Shown one piece after another: positions 53,725-62,560 of a DNA stretch of 64,000 bases. The first letter of the stretch is position 1, and every line of letters starts with the position of its first letter. Made by a program: the position numbers and the translations under genes. The notes under the pieces were generated by a model. It was not told the DNA's origin. It searched no databases and saw only the letters and a list, made by a program, of their open reading frames with translations. Source of the stretch: an uncultured Clostridia bacterium (GTDB taxonomy: Bacteria > Bacillota > Clostridia > Christensenellales > Borkfalkiaceae); the NCBI GenBank assembly GCA_934796775.1, contig CAKVPH010000006.1, positions 1 through 64,000 of the forward strand, in the 5' to 3' direction.

Positions 53725-55269
53725 ATGCGGGAAACTGATAAAGAAAAAAGAGTAAACGTAAGACCTTTGGTCGTGGCGGCGCTTGCGCTTGGCTTAGGGA
53801 TACTTTGCTCGTTTTTGTCTTTATTCTTAGGCTCGGTCGTGTTTATAATAGCGGCATGCTGTTTACTTTGCATAGTCGTGATGTTTGTAATTTTTAAAAC
53901 CGACAGAAAAAAATTGTTTGCCTTTGTTGCTATAGTTTTTGTATTTTTAATCGGCTCAGGCTCGGCGGGTATACGAATTTCATATGCAAAATCGGCAAAG
54001 GAATATTTAACCGAAAGCGAAATTTGCGGCACGGTGGAAAGCTTTTATAAACTTGAAAAGTCGGGATATAGCATCGTTTTTAAGCATTTAAGCGTAAACG
54101 GCGAACAAATAAGCGGTAAAGCACGCGCGCTTATTTACACTAAAGAAGAGATTGACGTCGGCAAAAAAATTACAATAAATGCAAAACTATTAAGTCGCGT
54201 TAAAGACTTTGAAAATAAAAAATCAAAATACAATAATTTTAATTTAAGCGAAATATTTTCGGGCGTTTATTATACTGCCGAAGTTTCCGGTAAAATAAAG
54301 GTAATAACCGACGACTCGGATTTATTCGATAAACTTTATCTTTACGTCCGCAATATTCTGCGCGATAATTTATCAGATGAAAGTTATCCCGTGGCTTGTG
54401 CTTTGGTGCTGGGCGATACGGCGTATTTAAAAAACGAAGTGATTGAAATTTACCGCATGGCCGGAATTGCTCACGTTTTTGCCGTTTCGGGCTTACATAT
54501 AGGACTGTTCGTGGCAATTTTTTCTTTTATTGCGGGAAAACTTAGCATAAAGGGTTGGAAAAAATTATTATTTGTTCTGATCCCCGCGTTTGTGTATTCG
54601 GGCATTTGCGGTTTTCGTCCGTCCGCCGTTCGTGCGTTTATTATGGCGGCAACCGTTATTTTGTCCGATTGCGTGGGATTTAAGCGTGACAGATTATCTG
54701 TTCTTTCAATCGCATTTATTATAATTTTGTTGTGGCAACCGTATTATTTATTCGACGTAGGTTTTGAATTATCGTTTTTGGCGGTTGGCGGAATAATTGC
54801 GCTCGCTCCGAGTTTTAAACGCGGGGCAAAACCGCTTAAAGGTTTTGGCGACTCACTCTCAGCATCGCTTTCCGCAACGCTCGGAACTTTACCCGTTTTA
54901 ACCGATATGTGCGGCTATATATCGATTATCTCGCTGTTTGCAAACCTTGTTTTTGTGCCTGTCATATGTATTTGCTATCAAGCTACGGTTTGTTTTACGC
55001 TTGCCGCTTTAATAGAAAACGCTATTTTTAACAGTGCAACGGTCAGCTTGTTTATTCCTGACGTATTGCTCAGATTTATCTCTTACGCCGTAAGTTTAAT
55101 CGATTATTCTTCGTTTATCATTCCTGCAAGGTTTTCATATCTTGCTATCCCGTATTATTTCGGGTTTACTTTTTTAACCGATTATTTAAACGTTTCTGTA
55201 AAAAAGCGCGTTTTGGTTGTAACTCTTTGCATTATTGCCATGATTTTTTTGTCTTTTTTGTCCGTATAA
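53725..55269 (+). CDS. comEC: ComEC/Rec2-family DNA uptake membrane protein (no metallo-beta-lactamase domain)
   Basis: 514 residues. N-terminal hydrophobic segments and DUF4131-like domain (KITINAKLLSRVKDFENKK), then the Competence domain: LGDTAYLKNEVIEIYRMAGIAHVFAVSGLHIGLF, GFRPSAVRAFIMAA and YISIISLFANLVFVP. It forms the inner-membrane channel for single-stranded DNA in transformation. Full-length ComEC carries a C-terminal metallo-beta-lactamase-like nuclease domain; here the protein ends after the last membrane helices, as in shorter clostridial versions. holA follows, a common Firmicutes order. Confidence 0.9.
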   Translation: MRETDKEKRVNVRPLVVAALALGLGILCSFLSLFLGSVVFIIAACCLLCIVVMFVIFKTDRKKLFAFVAIVFVFLIGSGSAGIRISYAKSAKEYLTESEICGTVESFYKLEKSGYSIVFKHLSVNGEQISGKARALIYTKEEIDVGKKITINAKLLSRVKDFENKKSKYNNFNLSEIFSGVYYTAEVSGKIKVITDDSDLFDKLYLYVRNILRDNLSDESYPVACALVLGDTAYLKNEVIEIYRMAGIAHVFAVSGLHIGLFVAIFSFIAGKLSIKGWKKLLFVLIPAFVYSGICGFRPSAVRAFIMAATVILSDCVGFKRDRLSVLSIAFIIILLWQPYYLFDVGFELSFLAVGGIIALAPSFKRGAKPLKGFGDSLSASLSATLGTLPVLTDMCGYISIISLFANLVFVPVICICYQATVCFTLAALIENAIFNSATVSLFIPDVLLRFISYAVSLIDYSSFIIPARFSYLAIPYYFGFTFLTDYLNVSVKKRVLVVTLCIIAMIFLSFLSV

Positions 55270-55421
55270 AAGAGTTTATACAATTACGGACAACCGAATA
55301 AAAAAGATTGATATTTTTTTTATTTTTTGATAAAATAAAAACGCACAAAAAATTTTTTGGAAGAAAGATTTTTTTCCGAAACCCGAATAGTGAAATAAAT
55401 TGTAAAAAAGGAGGCATTGTC

Positions 55422-56390
55422 GTGCGGATTGAACAACTAAAAAGCTCGTTAAGCGGCGGCGTTGCCCCCGTTTATCTTATAGAAGGCGAGGACTCGTATT
55501 TTTGCGATCTTGCCGTAAAAACCATTCAGAGTAAATGCATTACTTCGCCCGAGCTTAACTTAAGCGTATACAGCGGTGCGGACGTGATAAAAAATCAATC
55601 CGAAATTACGTTTTCGCTTATGCAATATCCTTTTATGAGTGAAAAACGTATGGTAATAGTGCGTGATTTTTTACCTCAGGCGCGAGACCTTAAAGGCGGC
55701 GAACTTGATAAATATCTTAACGCGCCGTCCGATACGGGAGTTTTGCTTATAGTGAACAGCGAAACTAACGATGTTTTGAAAAAGTACGAAAAAGTAACGG
55801 TTATTGACTGTAAAAAAGCCGACATGGCTGTGCTTATTAAGTACATACAGGTTACTTTAAAGCTTGAAAACCTGATAATTACAACAAAAAACGCACAAAT
55901 GCTTGCCGAGTTTTGTAAAATGGAAATGACGAGAATAAGCGGCGAAGTAGAAAAACTATGCTCTTATTGCTACGGAAACGCCGAAGTTACCGAAGAAGAT
56001 ATAGTTACTTTAGTCAGTAAAGAAACCGATTATCAGATTTATGAGATGACCGAGAATGTAGCTAAAAGGCGTTACGATAAAGCGTATGAAATTTTGGCGG
56101 ATATGCAGTCGAAAAGCAACGATACGCAGCGAATTTTTTCGGCTCTTTACTACTATTTCAGAAGGTTGTTTTTTTGTGCTGTTTCAAAAAAAAGAGCGGC
56201 TCAGCTTGCAAAAGACTTTGGCGTAAAAGAATATGCGATAGTAAAATCTACAGAGCAGGCAAAAAAATTTACGCCTAAAAAGCTGAAAGAAATAGTGGAT
56301 ATGTTCACTTTTTACGACGAGAGTTTTAAATGCGGCAATATTTCGATAGACGCGGCATTAACGCTTTCGGTCGGAAAAATTATGGAGTAA
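55422..56390 (+). CDS. holA: DNA polymerase III delta subunit
   Basis: 322 residues from GTG 55422, with AAGGAGG seven bases upstream; the longer frame back to 55308 is AT-rich and not conserved. HolA features: VAPVYLIEGEDSYFCDLAVKTI, MSEKRMVIVRDF, MTRISGEVEKLCSYC, ITYEMTEN-like YQIYEMTENVAKR. Clamp-loader subunit that opens the sliding clamp. Lies after comEC. Confidence 0.92.
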   Translation: MRIEQLKSSLSGGVAPVYLIEGEDSYFCDLAVKTIQSKCITSPELNLSVYSGADVIKNQSEITFSLMQYPFMSEKRMVIVRDFLPQARDLKGGELDKYLNAPSDTGVLLIVNSETNDVLKKYEKVTVIDCKKADMAVLIKYIQVTLKLENLIITTKNAQMLAEFCKMEMTRISGEVEKLCSYCYGNAEVTEEDIVTLVSKETDYQIYEMTENVAKRRYDKAYEILADMQSKSNDTQRIFSALYYYFRRLFFCAVSKKRAAQLAKDFGVKEYAIVKSTEQAKKFTPKKLKEIVDMFTFYDESFKCGNISIDAALTLSVGKIME

Positions 56391-56544
56391 ATGCGGATCA
56401 TCCGAGTTCATTTTTTTAAGCTGAAAAAATATCGCAATTAATTCTTAAAAACGCTTTATTTTTGGCGCGGAATGTAGTATAATGCAATATACCGACAGCT
56501 TAGTTTAAATTTATGTTCGATATTATAAAAAACGGAGAGTACAA

Positions 56545-57333
56545 GTGGAAAAGATCGTCAATTTTTTTAAAAACTTTCAAGCGATTTACGTTGTCGAAAT
56601 TTTGCTTTTAACATTGTGTTTTTTCTTTACGCTCAACATTTTGCGTAAAAACAATGCAAAGCTTTTGATTTTATTTTTCGTGGTTTACACGATTGCCGTT
56701 TGCTTGCTGTGTTTATTCGCGCCGGGCGTTCCGGGTTATGCGGGCTTACTTATGATAGCGGTATTCGTGCTGGCTGTCGTTTCGATGTTTGCAACCGAAA
56801 TCAAACGCGCCGTATGGGAAAGCGCGTCAAAGGGTACCGAAATTAAGCATCTTGACAATAATTCCGACAGAAACGACGCTAAAGTTTGCATAAACGAAAT
56901 TATCAAAGCAGTGCAGAGCATGTCTAAAAACAACGTGGGCGCAATAATAATTTTAGCAAATTCAAATATGCCGTCCGGAATTTTAGACAGCGGCGTTTCG
57001 GTCAACTCCGAAATTTCATCAGAACTTATCGAAAGTATATTCTTTCCCAAAACTCCGCTTCATGACGGAGCAATGATAATTAACGACACTAAAATTCAGG
57101 CGGCGGGTTGCTTTTTACCGCTCTCGCAGGAAATAAACCTGCCTAAAGAACTTGGCACTCGTCATCGCGCGGGCATAGGCATTACCGAAGCAATAAACGT
57201 AACGTCTATTATCGTGTCGGAAGAAACCGGCGTAATTTCGGTTGCTCACGGCGGGAAGCTCAAACGCTATGCCGATACAGAAATGCTTAAAAATACGCTC
57301 AGAAACTTCTATTGGAAAGAAAAGATAAATTAA
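56545..57333 (+). CDS. cdaA: Diadenylate cyclase CdaA
   Basis: 262 residues from a GTG start with ACGGAGAG upstream. Three N-terminal membrane helices, then the DAC domain with LHDGAMIINDTKIQAAGCFLPLS (DGA motif) and GTRHRAGIGITE (RHR motif). Synthesises c-di-AMP from two ATP, a signal for potassium and wall homeostasis. In most Firmicutes cdaR (YbbR domains) and glmM follow; here only a 36-codon frame and a terminator follow. Confidence 0.95.
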   Translation: MEKIVNFFKNFQAIYVVEILLLTLCFFFTLNILRKNNAKLLILFFVVYTIAVCLLCLFAPGVPGYAGLLMIAVFVLAVVSMFATEIKRAVWESASKGTEIKHLDNNSDRNDAKVCINEIIKAVQSMSKNNVGAIIILANSNMPSGILDSGVSVNSEISSELIESIFFPKTPLHDGAMIINDTKIQAAGCFLPLSQEINLPKELGTRHRAGIGITEAINVTSIIVSEETGVISVAHGGKLKRYADTEMLKNTLRNFYWKEKIN

Positions 57334-57348
57334 CGGGAGGCGCAAAAA

Positions 57349-57459
57349 GTGAGAAAAAACGATTACGGCAGGAAAAGCAACGGAATACTTAAAACTATAC
57401 CTTACGTTCTTATCGCGGCGGTACTTGCGCTGCTCGTGGTAATAGCAATTAACGCATAA
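57349..57459 (+). CDS. 36-residue single-pass membrane microprotein downstream of cdaA
   Basis: GTG start with GGGAGG eight bases upstream, 15 bp after the cdaA stop, and directly followed by a terminator, so it is the last gene of the cdaA operon. Sequence: a basic N-terminus (MRKNDYGRKSNG) and one membrane helix (TIPYVLIAAVLALLVVIAI). It occupies the place normally held by the CdaA regulator CdaR. It may modulate CdaA, or be a leftover anchor. Not recognised as a named family. Confidence 0.65.
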   Translation: MRKNDYGRKSNGILKTIPYVLIAAVLALLVVIAINA

Positions 57460-57463
57460 ATAA

Positions 57464-57500
57464 AAAAACGCCTTGCGCATTTTTTTGCCGAGGCGTTTTT
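57464..57500 (+). terminator. Terminator of the cdaA operon
   Basis: AAAAACGCCT (57464-57473) pairs perfectly with AGGCGTTTTT (57491-57500). A- and T-tracts make it usable from both directions. Confidence 0.88.
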
Positions 57501-57537
57501 ATATAATCTTTGTATAATCTATAAAAAATAACGTTTG

Positions 57538-57618
57538 TATTTATTGTCGGAATACTATAATAAAGAAAAGATTCTTTATTTATTGTCGGAATACTATAAT
57601 AAAGAAAAGATTCTTTTT
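57538..57618. repeat. 39-bp tandem duplication between cdaA operon and lexA
   Basis: The unit beginning TTATTGTCGGAATACTATAA and ending AAGATTCTTT occurs twice (57541-57579, 57580-57618). Each contains AAAGAAAAGATTCTTT, a weak palindrome. It lies downstream of lexA, so it is not a lexA promoter. No function recognised. Confidence 0.8.
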
Positions 57619-57688
57619 AATTCAGTGTAATTTCGTTTTTATTAAACGCGATTTATAGATGATCAAAACCAGAATTGTTTTGCGTTTA

Positions 57689-58285
57689 TCAATGATATTT
57701 GCGAAGAAGCCCCGTAACTTTAGCCAAAATACTCACGTCGCTATCGCAAACAATGTCGCTCATAGTAGAATTTTCGGGGTGCAAAATAACTTTTCCGTCT
57801 TTACGGTAAAAGCGTTTTACGGTTGCGCTGTCGTCTAAAAGAGCAACTACTATATCGCCGTTGTCGGCAGTTTCGCACTTTCGGCAAACGATTTTGTCAC
57901 CGTCTAAAATACCGGCTTCAATCATACTTTCACCTTTTACGCGAAGCAAAAAGCAAGTGCCTCCGTCTGCAAATTCAGGCGGTAAAGGGTAGTACCCCTC
58001 AAGATTTTCAACCGCTAAAATAGGCGTGCCTGCGGTAACCGTTCCTATTAAGGGTACGCTTACAAACTCGGGCGTATCGCTTAAAGCTATAGTGCGGTTT
58101 TTGCCGCCCTTTCTCATAATTACGCCGCGGTCTTCAAGCTTGTCAAGATAATACTGCGCCGTAGCAGTCGATTTTATGCCTAAAGCTACGCAAATTTCGC
58201 GCACGGAAGGCGGATAACCTTTCTGTCGTTGAAAACTTCTTACGTATTCAATTACTTGCTCAAGTTTTTGGTCGATTTTACTCAT
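57689..58285 (-). CDS. lexA: LexA SOS repressor
   Basis: 198 residues. N-terminal winged helix (about 1-65; YPPSVREICVALGIKSTATAQYYLDKLE). The S24 self-cleavage domain follows: cleavage site Ala85-Gly86 (TVTAGTP), Ser120 (GESM) and Lys157 (ATVKRFY). Represses DNA-repair genes until RecA filaments trigger autocleavage. A LexA box overlaps its own -35, so it is autoregulated. Confidence 0.96.
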   Translation of the reverse strand: MSKIDQKLEQVIEYVRSFQRQKGYPPSVREICVALGIKSTATAQYYLDKLEDRGVIMRKGGKNRTIALSDTPEFVSVPLIGTVTAGTPILAVENLEGYYPLPPEFADGGTCFLLRVKGESMIEAGILDGDKIVCRKCETADNGDIVVALLDDSATVKRFYRKDGKVILHPENSTMSDIVCDSDVSILAKVTGLLRKYH

Positions 58286-58349
58286 TGAAAAACTCCTGAT
58301 AAATAAAGCTTAAAGCATTTTAAGATTGCAAAATTGTTTCTTTTATAGA

Positions 58350-58389
58350 ATTATAGCATATATTATAAAAAGATGCAAACATTTGTTCA
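58350..58389 (-). promoter_or_regulatory. lexA promoter with overlapping LexA box
   Basis: Minus strand: TTGCAT (58378-58373), 17-bp spacer, TATAAT (58355-58350). GAACAAATGTTTG (58389-58377) matches the Firmicutes LexA site GAACnnnnGTTC with one mismatch and overlaps the -35. It lies 21 bp before the dxs start on the other strand. Confidence 0.78.
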
Positions 58390-58409
58390 TAATTTTTATT
58401 AAAACAAAA

Positions 58410-60230
58410 ATGGAAAATTTAACCGTAATCGAAAAAATTCATAGTTTAGCGGATGTCAACGCTTTATCGAACGAAGAACTTTATGTTTTATCCGATGAAA
58501 TACGCCGTGAAATAATATCTGCCGTAACGCAAAACGGCGGACATCTTGCTTCTGCCTTGGGGGCGGTTGAGGCGATAGTTGCGCTCTGTCGCGTTTATGA
58601 TTTTACAAAGGATAAACTTATCTTCGACGTAGGACATCAGGCTTATGCGTTTAAAATTTTAAACGAAGGCAGGGCGCGTTTTCAAACGCTTCGTCTTTCC
58701 GGCGGGCTTAGCGGTTTTCCGGGCGAAGGCGTGAGCGAAAACGACATTTTTTCGGGCGGTCATGCGGGTAATTCTCTTTCTAACGCTATGGGATACATGT
58801 TCGCGCGCGATTATTTTAAGCGCGACGAAAACGTTGTTGTATTAGTGGGGGACGCGTCGTTTTTTAACGGAGAGAATTTAGAAGCTATATTTGCCACTCA
58901 AAAAAAACCCGAAAAATTCCTTGTTGTGTTTAACGATAACGGAATGGGCATTTCAAAAAACGAAAACGGCGCATACAAATTTTTCTCTTCTCTGACGCTT
59001 AAAAAAGGATATAAAAGGGCAAAGGATTTTTTACGCAAAATATTCGGTAATCGACTTATAGGCAGATATTTGCATCGCGTTAAGTCGGATTTTAAACATT
59101 CCGTATCACCTGCTACCGTGCTTGACGAAGTGGGTTTTAAGTACCTTGGCGTGTTTGACGGACACGATATTAAAACTCTTGTAAAAATATTAACGGAGAT
59201 AAAAAGCCGCGACGGTTCGGTGTTTTTACATATTCGTACCGAAAAGGGAAAGGGGTTTGATCCTGCTGCGGCAGATCCCGAAAATTATCACGGCGTTGGC
59301 AAAAACTTATGCTTTTCCGCAAACGAATTTTCGGATAGCATTTCCGGGCTGATGATAGATGAAGTTAAAAAAGACGAGCGCGTTACAGCAATTACCGCGG
59401 GAATGAAAAGCGGAACCGGACTTTCGGCGTTTGCAAAAGCTTGTCCTCAAAATTTTGTGGATGCGGGCATTTGCGAAGAATATGCGGTTACCATGGCTGC
59501 GGGAATGGCTCGCGGCGGACTGAAACCCGTTGTGTTTATCTATTCTACGTTTTTGCAGCGCGCATACGATCAGATTATGACCGACGTCTGCGTATCCGAT
59601 TTACCCGTTGTTTTTATGCTTGACAGAGCCGGGTTCGTTGGTGCTGACGGCAAATCGCATCAGGGATTATTTGACCTTAGTTATTTGAAAAATATTCCGA
59701 ATTTGCAGATTTTTGCGCCAAAAGATACGTTTGAGCTTAAAAAAATGCTTGATTATGCTTTGGAAAAAGGCAGTCCTGTCGCAATAAGATATCCTAACGG
59801 CGTAAATGCGGAATTAAAAAGCGATATGTCCGTCGGTAACGTTTGCGAATGGGAAGTGGTAAAAGACGGAAGCTCTGCGGCTATTTTTGCAGTCGGACCG
59901 AGAATGATCTCGCTTGCGTTAAAGGCTCGCGATTTAAGCGGAAAAGCGGTTGCGGTTGTAAATGCGCGCTCTGTAAAGCCTTTAGACGAAAAGACTATGA
60001 ATAAGTACGCCGCCGTGCCGATTATTACGCTTGAAGAAAACGTTTTGTCCGGCGGATTTGGCGAAGGCGTTTCCGCCTATTATTCCTTAAACAAACTGAA
60101 CGTAAAAATGGGACTTTTGGGCGTAACCGACCATTTTGTTCCGCACGGAAACGTGGATTATCAGTTTGAATTAAGCGGACTTACGGCCGAAAACGTTTCG
60201 GCAAAAATCAAAGAGCTGTGCAAAGAATAA
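58410..60230 (+). CDS. dxs: 1-deoxy-D-xylulose-5-phosphate synthase
   Basis: 606 residues from ATG 58410; the open frame back to 58326 runs through the lexA promoter and is not conserved. Thiamine-diphosphate motif GDASFFNGENLEA (usual GDGALTGGMAxEA), HIRTEKGKGFDPAAADPENYHGV, catalytic DAGICEEYAVTMAAGMA (Glu), YSTFLQRAYDQI. Makes DXP, the entry to the MEP isoprenoid pathway and thiamine/pyridoxal. It has no Shine-Dalgarno site. A dispersed repeat copy (59044-59068) is in frame in a variable linker. Confidence 0.93.
   Translation: MENLTVIEKIHSLADVNALSNEELYVLSDEIRREIISAVTQNGGHLASALGAVEAIVALCRVYDFTKDKLIFDVGHQAYAFKILNEGRARFQTLRLSGGLSGFPGEGVSENDIFSGGHAGNSLSNAMGYMFARDYFKRDENVVVLVGDASFFNGENLEAIFATQKKPEKFLVVFNDNGMGISKNENGAYKFFSSLTLKKGYKRAKDFLRKIFGNRLIGRYLHRVKSDFKHSVSPATVLDEVGFKYLGVFDGHDIKTLVKILTEIKSRDGSVFLHIRTEKGKGFDPAAADPENYHGVGKNLCFSANEFSDSISGLMIDEVKKDERVTAITAGMKSGTGLSAFAKACPQNFVDAGICEEYAVTMAAGMARGGLKPVVFIYSTFLQRAYDQIMTDVCVSDLPVVFMLDRAGFVGADGKSHQGLFDLSYLKNIPNLQIFAPKDTFELKKMLDYALEKGSPVAIRYPNGVNAELKSDMSVGNVCEWEVVKDGSSAAIFAVGPRMISLALKARDLSGKAVAVVNARSVKPLDEKTMNKYAAVPIITLEENVLSGGFGEGVSAYYSLNKLNVKMGLLGVTDHFVPHGNVDYQFELSGLTAENVSAKIKELCKE
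59044..59068 (-). repeat. Dispersed repeat copy inside dxs
   Basis: On the minus strand TATCTGCCTATAAGTCGATT then ACCGA. It encodes FGNRLIGRY in dxs, within the poorly conserved segment between the two halves of the ThDP domain. Confidence 0.8.
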
Positions 60231-60265
60231 TTTGCCGCGCAAATTTAATAATAAATCTTTAATAA

Positions 60266-60316
60266 AACTCCCGAGTTTACGGTACAAATAAATCCGTTGT
60301 CCGGGAGTTTTTTTTA
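60266..60316 (+). terminator. Terminator after dxs
   Basis: AACTCCCG (60266-60273) pairs with CGGGAGTT (60302-60309), then T8. The region 60317-60494 beyond it is AT-rich with no recognised element. Confidence 0.85.
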
Positions 60317-60494
60317 GTTAAAATAAGGCGTATTCCGTGTAATTAGGTGTTTTTATTCTTTGTGATTTTGACTTTTCATTCCGTGAGATGCGGTGATTTC
60401 ATGCCATGTGATTTTTTTGTGCGAGTTTTTATAGCTGCTCATAATTTGACGGCTAATGTTTTTACGACTAAATAAAAAAATTTATTTTAAAAAC

Positions 60495-60523
60495 TTGATA
60501 AAAATTTCGTAATATAGTATAAT
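60495..60523 (+). promoter_or_regulatory. Promoter of the glycogen operon
   Basis: TTGATA, 17-bp spacer, TATAAT. Predicted start near 60530, leaving a leader of about 145 nt with no recognised riboswitch. Confidence 0.78.
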
Positions 60524-60673
60524 ATATAAAGGTAAGTAATATATTTAGCCAAGGCGCAAACAAAAACTCTTTGATTTTTACGTTTTTGTTAAGCGCAATA
60601 CAAAGGTTTAAGCTTTCGTTTTTTAAGCAAAGTCAAACGCCTTTACTTTATGCTCTCAAAATTTTTTGTCGAT

Positions 60674-62545
60674 ATGAAAAACGATTTAGCAATTTATTTG
60701 TTCCATCAAGGCACTAATTACCGCGCATACGAATATTTCGGAAGTCATTTCGGAAAGTTGCGCGGCAAATCGGGTGTCTTTTTTCGTGTTTTTGCGGGAA
60801 ATGCGACTGCCGTTTCGGTTGTAGGCGAGTTTAACGGATGGGACGAAAGCAAAAACCCCATGACGCGCATAACGGATGGCGGTATTTTTGAAACCTTTAT
60901 TGAAGGGCTTAAACAATTCGATAGCTACAAATACGCAATTTTTTCCAAAAAAGGATGCATATTTAAAGCCGATCCTTACGCATTCCATTCCGAAACTCCG
61001 GATAAAACCGCTTCTAAGATATACGCTCTTGACGGGTACATGTGGAAAGACGATAAATATATGCTTTGGCGCGGCGAAAAAGACGTATATTCTTTACCGA
61101 TAAACATTTACGAAGTAAATCTTGCCAGCTGGAAAAAACGTGACGACGGCGGGTATTTAAGTTATGCCGAGCTTGCAGCCGAACTTATACCGTACGTTAA
61201 AAAGATGAATTATACGCATATCGAGCTGATGCCCGTAACCGAGTATCCGTTTGACGGGAGCTGGGGGTATCAGGTAACGGGATATTTTTCGGTTACTTCG
61301 CGCTTTGGAACTCCGCACGATTTTATGGAGTTTATAGACCGTTGTCATGCCGAGGGAATAGGCGTTATTCTGGACTGGGTTCCCGCGCATTTTCCAAAAG
61401 ACGAACACGGTTTGTACGAGTTTGACGGAACGTGTTTATACGAATATAATGACGAGCGAATGAAAGAGCATAAAGGTTGGGGAACTCGGGTTTTTGACTT
61501 CGGCAAAAACGAAGTGCGCTCGTTTTTAACTTCTTCCGCAATGTTTTTCTTTGATAAATATCATGTGGACGGGCTGCGTGTTGACGCGGTGGCTTCTATG
61601 TTGTATCTTGATTACGACAGAAAAGAAGGCGAGTGGACGCCCAACGAAGACGGCGGTAATATAAACAAACAGGCGGTATCTTTTTTAAAAAGCGTGAACA
61701 CCGCGGTGTTCGGTTCGTTTAAAGGCATTATGATGATTGCCGAAGAATCCACTGCGTACCCGATGGTAACTATGCCGGTGGACAAGGGTGGTTTAGGCTT
61801 TAATTTCAAATGGAATATGGGGTGGATGAACGACGTTTTATCATATGTGAAAACAGATCCCTATTTCAGGAGCGGTTGTCATAATAAAATGACCTTTTCC
61901 ATGATGTACGCTTTTTCCGAAAATTTTATTCTTCCCGTTTCGCACGATGAAGTCGTTCACGGAAAATGTTCGCTCATAAACAAAATGCCCGGTTCTTACG
62001 AGGATAAATTCGCACAAGTTCGGGCGTTTATGGGTTACATGTATTCTCATCCCGGCAAAAAGCTGAATTTCATGGGAACCGAGATAGGGCAGTTTAAAGA
62101 GTGGTCTAACGCGGAAGGAATAGAATTTTTCCTTTTGTCTTACGATATGCACAAAAAGTTGCAGAACTTTTTTAAAAAGTTAAACGAGTTTTATTTGAAC
62201 ACGCCCGCGCTTTATCAGATAGAAAAAGACTGGTCCGGTTTTGAGTGGCTTATTGCCGACGACGCGGCAAACAACGTCTACGTTTACGAAAGAATTGCTT
62301 TAAGCGGTCAAAAAATAGTTGCGGTTCTTAACTTTTCGGGCGAGTCGCACGAAAATTACAGAATAGGCATTGAAAAGGGTAAATATAAAGTGGTTTTCGA
62401 TTCGGACTCGGTATCCTTTGGCGGAAACGGTACTTTTACAAAAAAATCTTACACGGCAAAACGCGTTCCGTCGCACGGAAAACAGCACTCGCTTTGCGTT
62501 TCGATTGCAAAATTTTCGTTTTTGTACTTATTAAAAACCGAATGA
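60674..62545 (+). CDS. glgB: 1,4-alpha-glucan branching enzyme
   Basis: 623 residues from ATG 60674; an in-frame ATG at 60650 is also possible, and neither has a clear ribosome-binding site. Carbohydrate-binding module 48 at the N-terminus (VVGEFNGWDESKNPM), then the GH13 core: VTEYPFDGSWGYQVTGYFSVTSRFGTP, GVILDWVPAHFPKD, nucleophile Asp in VDGLRVDAVASMLYLD, acid Glu in MIAEESTAYP, and SHDEVVHGK. Introduces alpha-1,6 branches into glycogen. First gene of a unit with an unknown membrane protein and glgC. Confidence 0.96.
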   Translation: MKNDLAIYLFHQGTNYRAYEYFGSHFGKLRGKSGVFFRVFAGNATAVSVVGEFNGWDESKNPMTRITDGGIFETFIEGLKQFDSYKYAIFSKKGCIFKADPYAFHSETPDKTASKIYALDGYMWKDDKYMLWRGEKDVYSLPINIYEVNLASWKKRDDGGYLSYAELAAELIPYVKKMNYTHIELMPVTEYPFDGSWGYQVTGYFSVTSRFGTPHDFMEFIDRCHAEGIGVILDWVPAHFPKDEHGLYEFDGTCLYEYNDERMKEHKGWGTRVFDFGKNEVRSFLTSSAMFFFDKYHVDGLRVDAVASMLYLDYDRKEGEWTPNEDGGNINKQAVSFLKSVNTAVFGSFKGIMMIAEESTAYPMVTMPVDKGGLGFNFKWNMGWMNDVLSYVKTDPYFRSGCHNKMTFSMMYAFSENFILPVSHDEVVHGKCSLINKMPGSYEDKFAQVRAFMGYMYSHPGKKLNFMGTEIGQFKEWSNAEGIEFFLLSYDMHKKLQNFFKKLNEFYLNTPALYQIEKDWSGFEWLIADDAANNVYVYERIALSGQKIVAVLNFSGESHENYRIGIEKGKYKVVFDSDSVSFGGNGTFTKKSYTAKRVPSHGKQHSLCVSIAKFSFLYLLKTE

Positions 62546-62560
62546 GGTAGGGTAGATTTT

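Noticed and set aside
54908..54935. Partial match to the dispersed repeat in comEC
   Set aside because: The bases encode the conserved ComEC motif YISIISLFANL and the match is limited to about a dozen bases without the flanking repeat sequence. A similar partial match at 49976-49990 in der encodes the conserved GTPIRLYF.
57541..57618. CRISPR-like array
   Set aside because: Only two 39-bp units directly abutting, without spacers; a simple tandem duplication. The 20-bp duplication at 29451 is likewise not a CRISPR.
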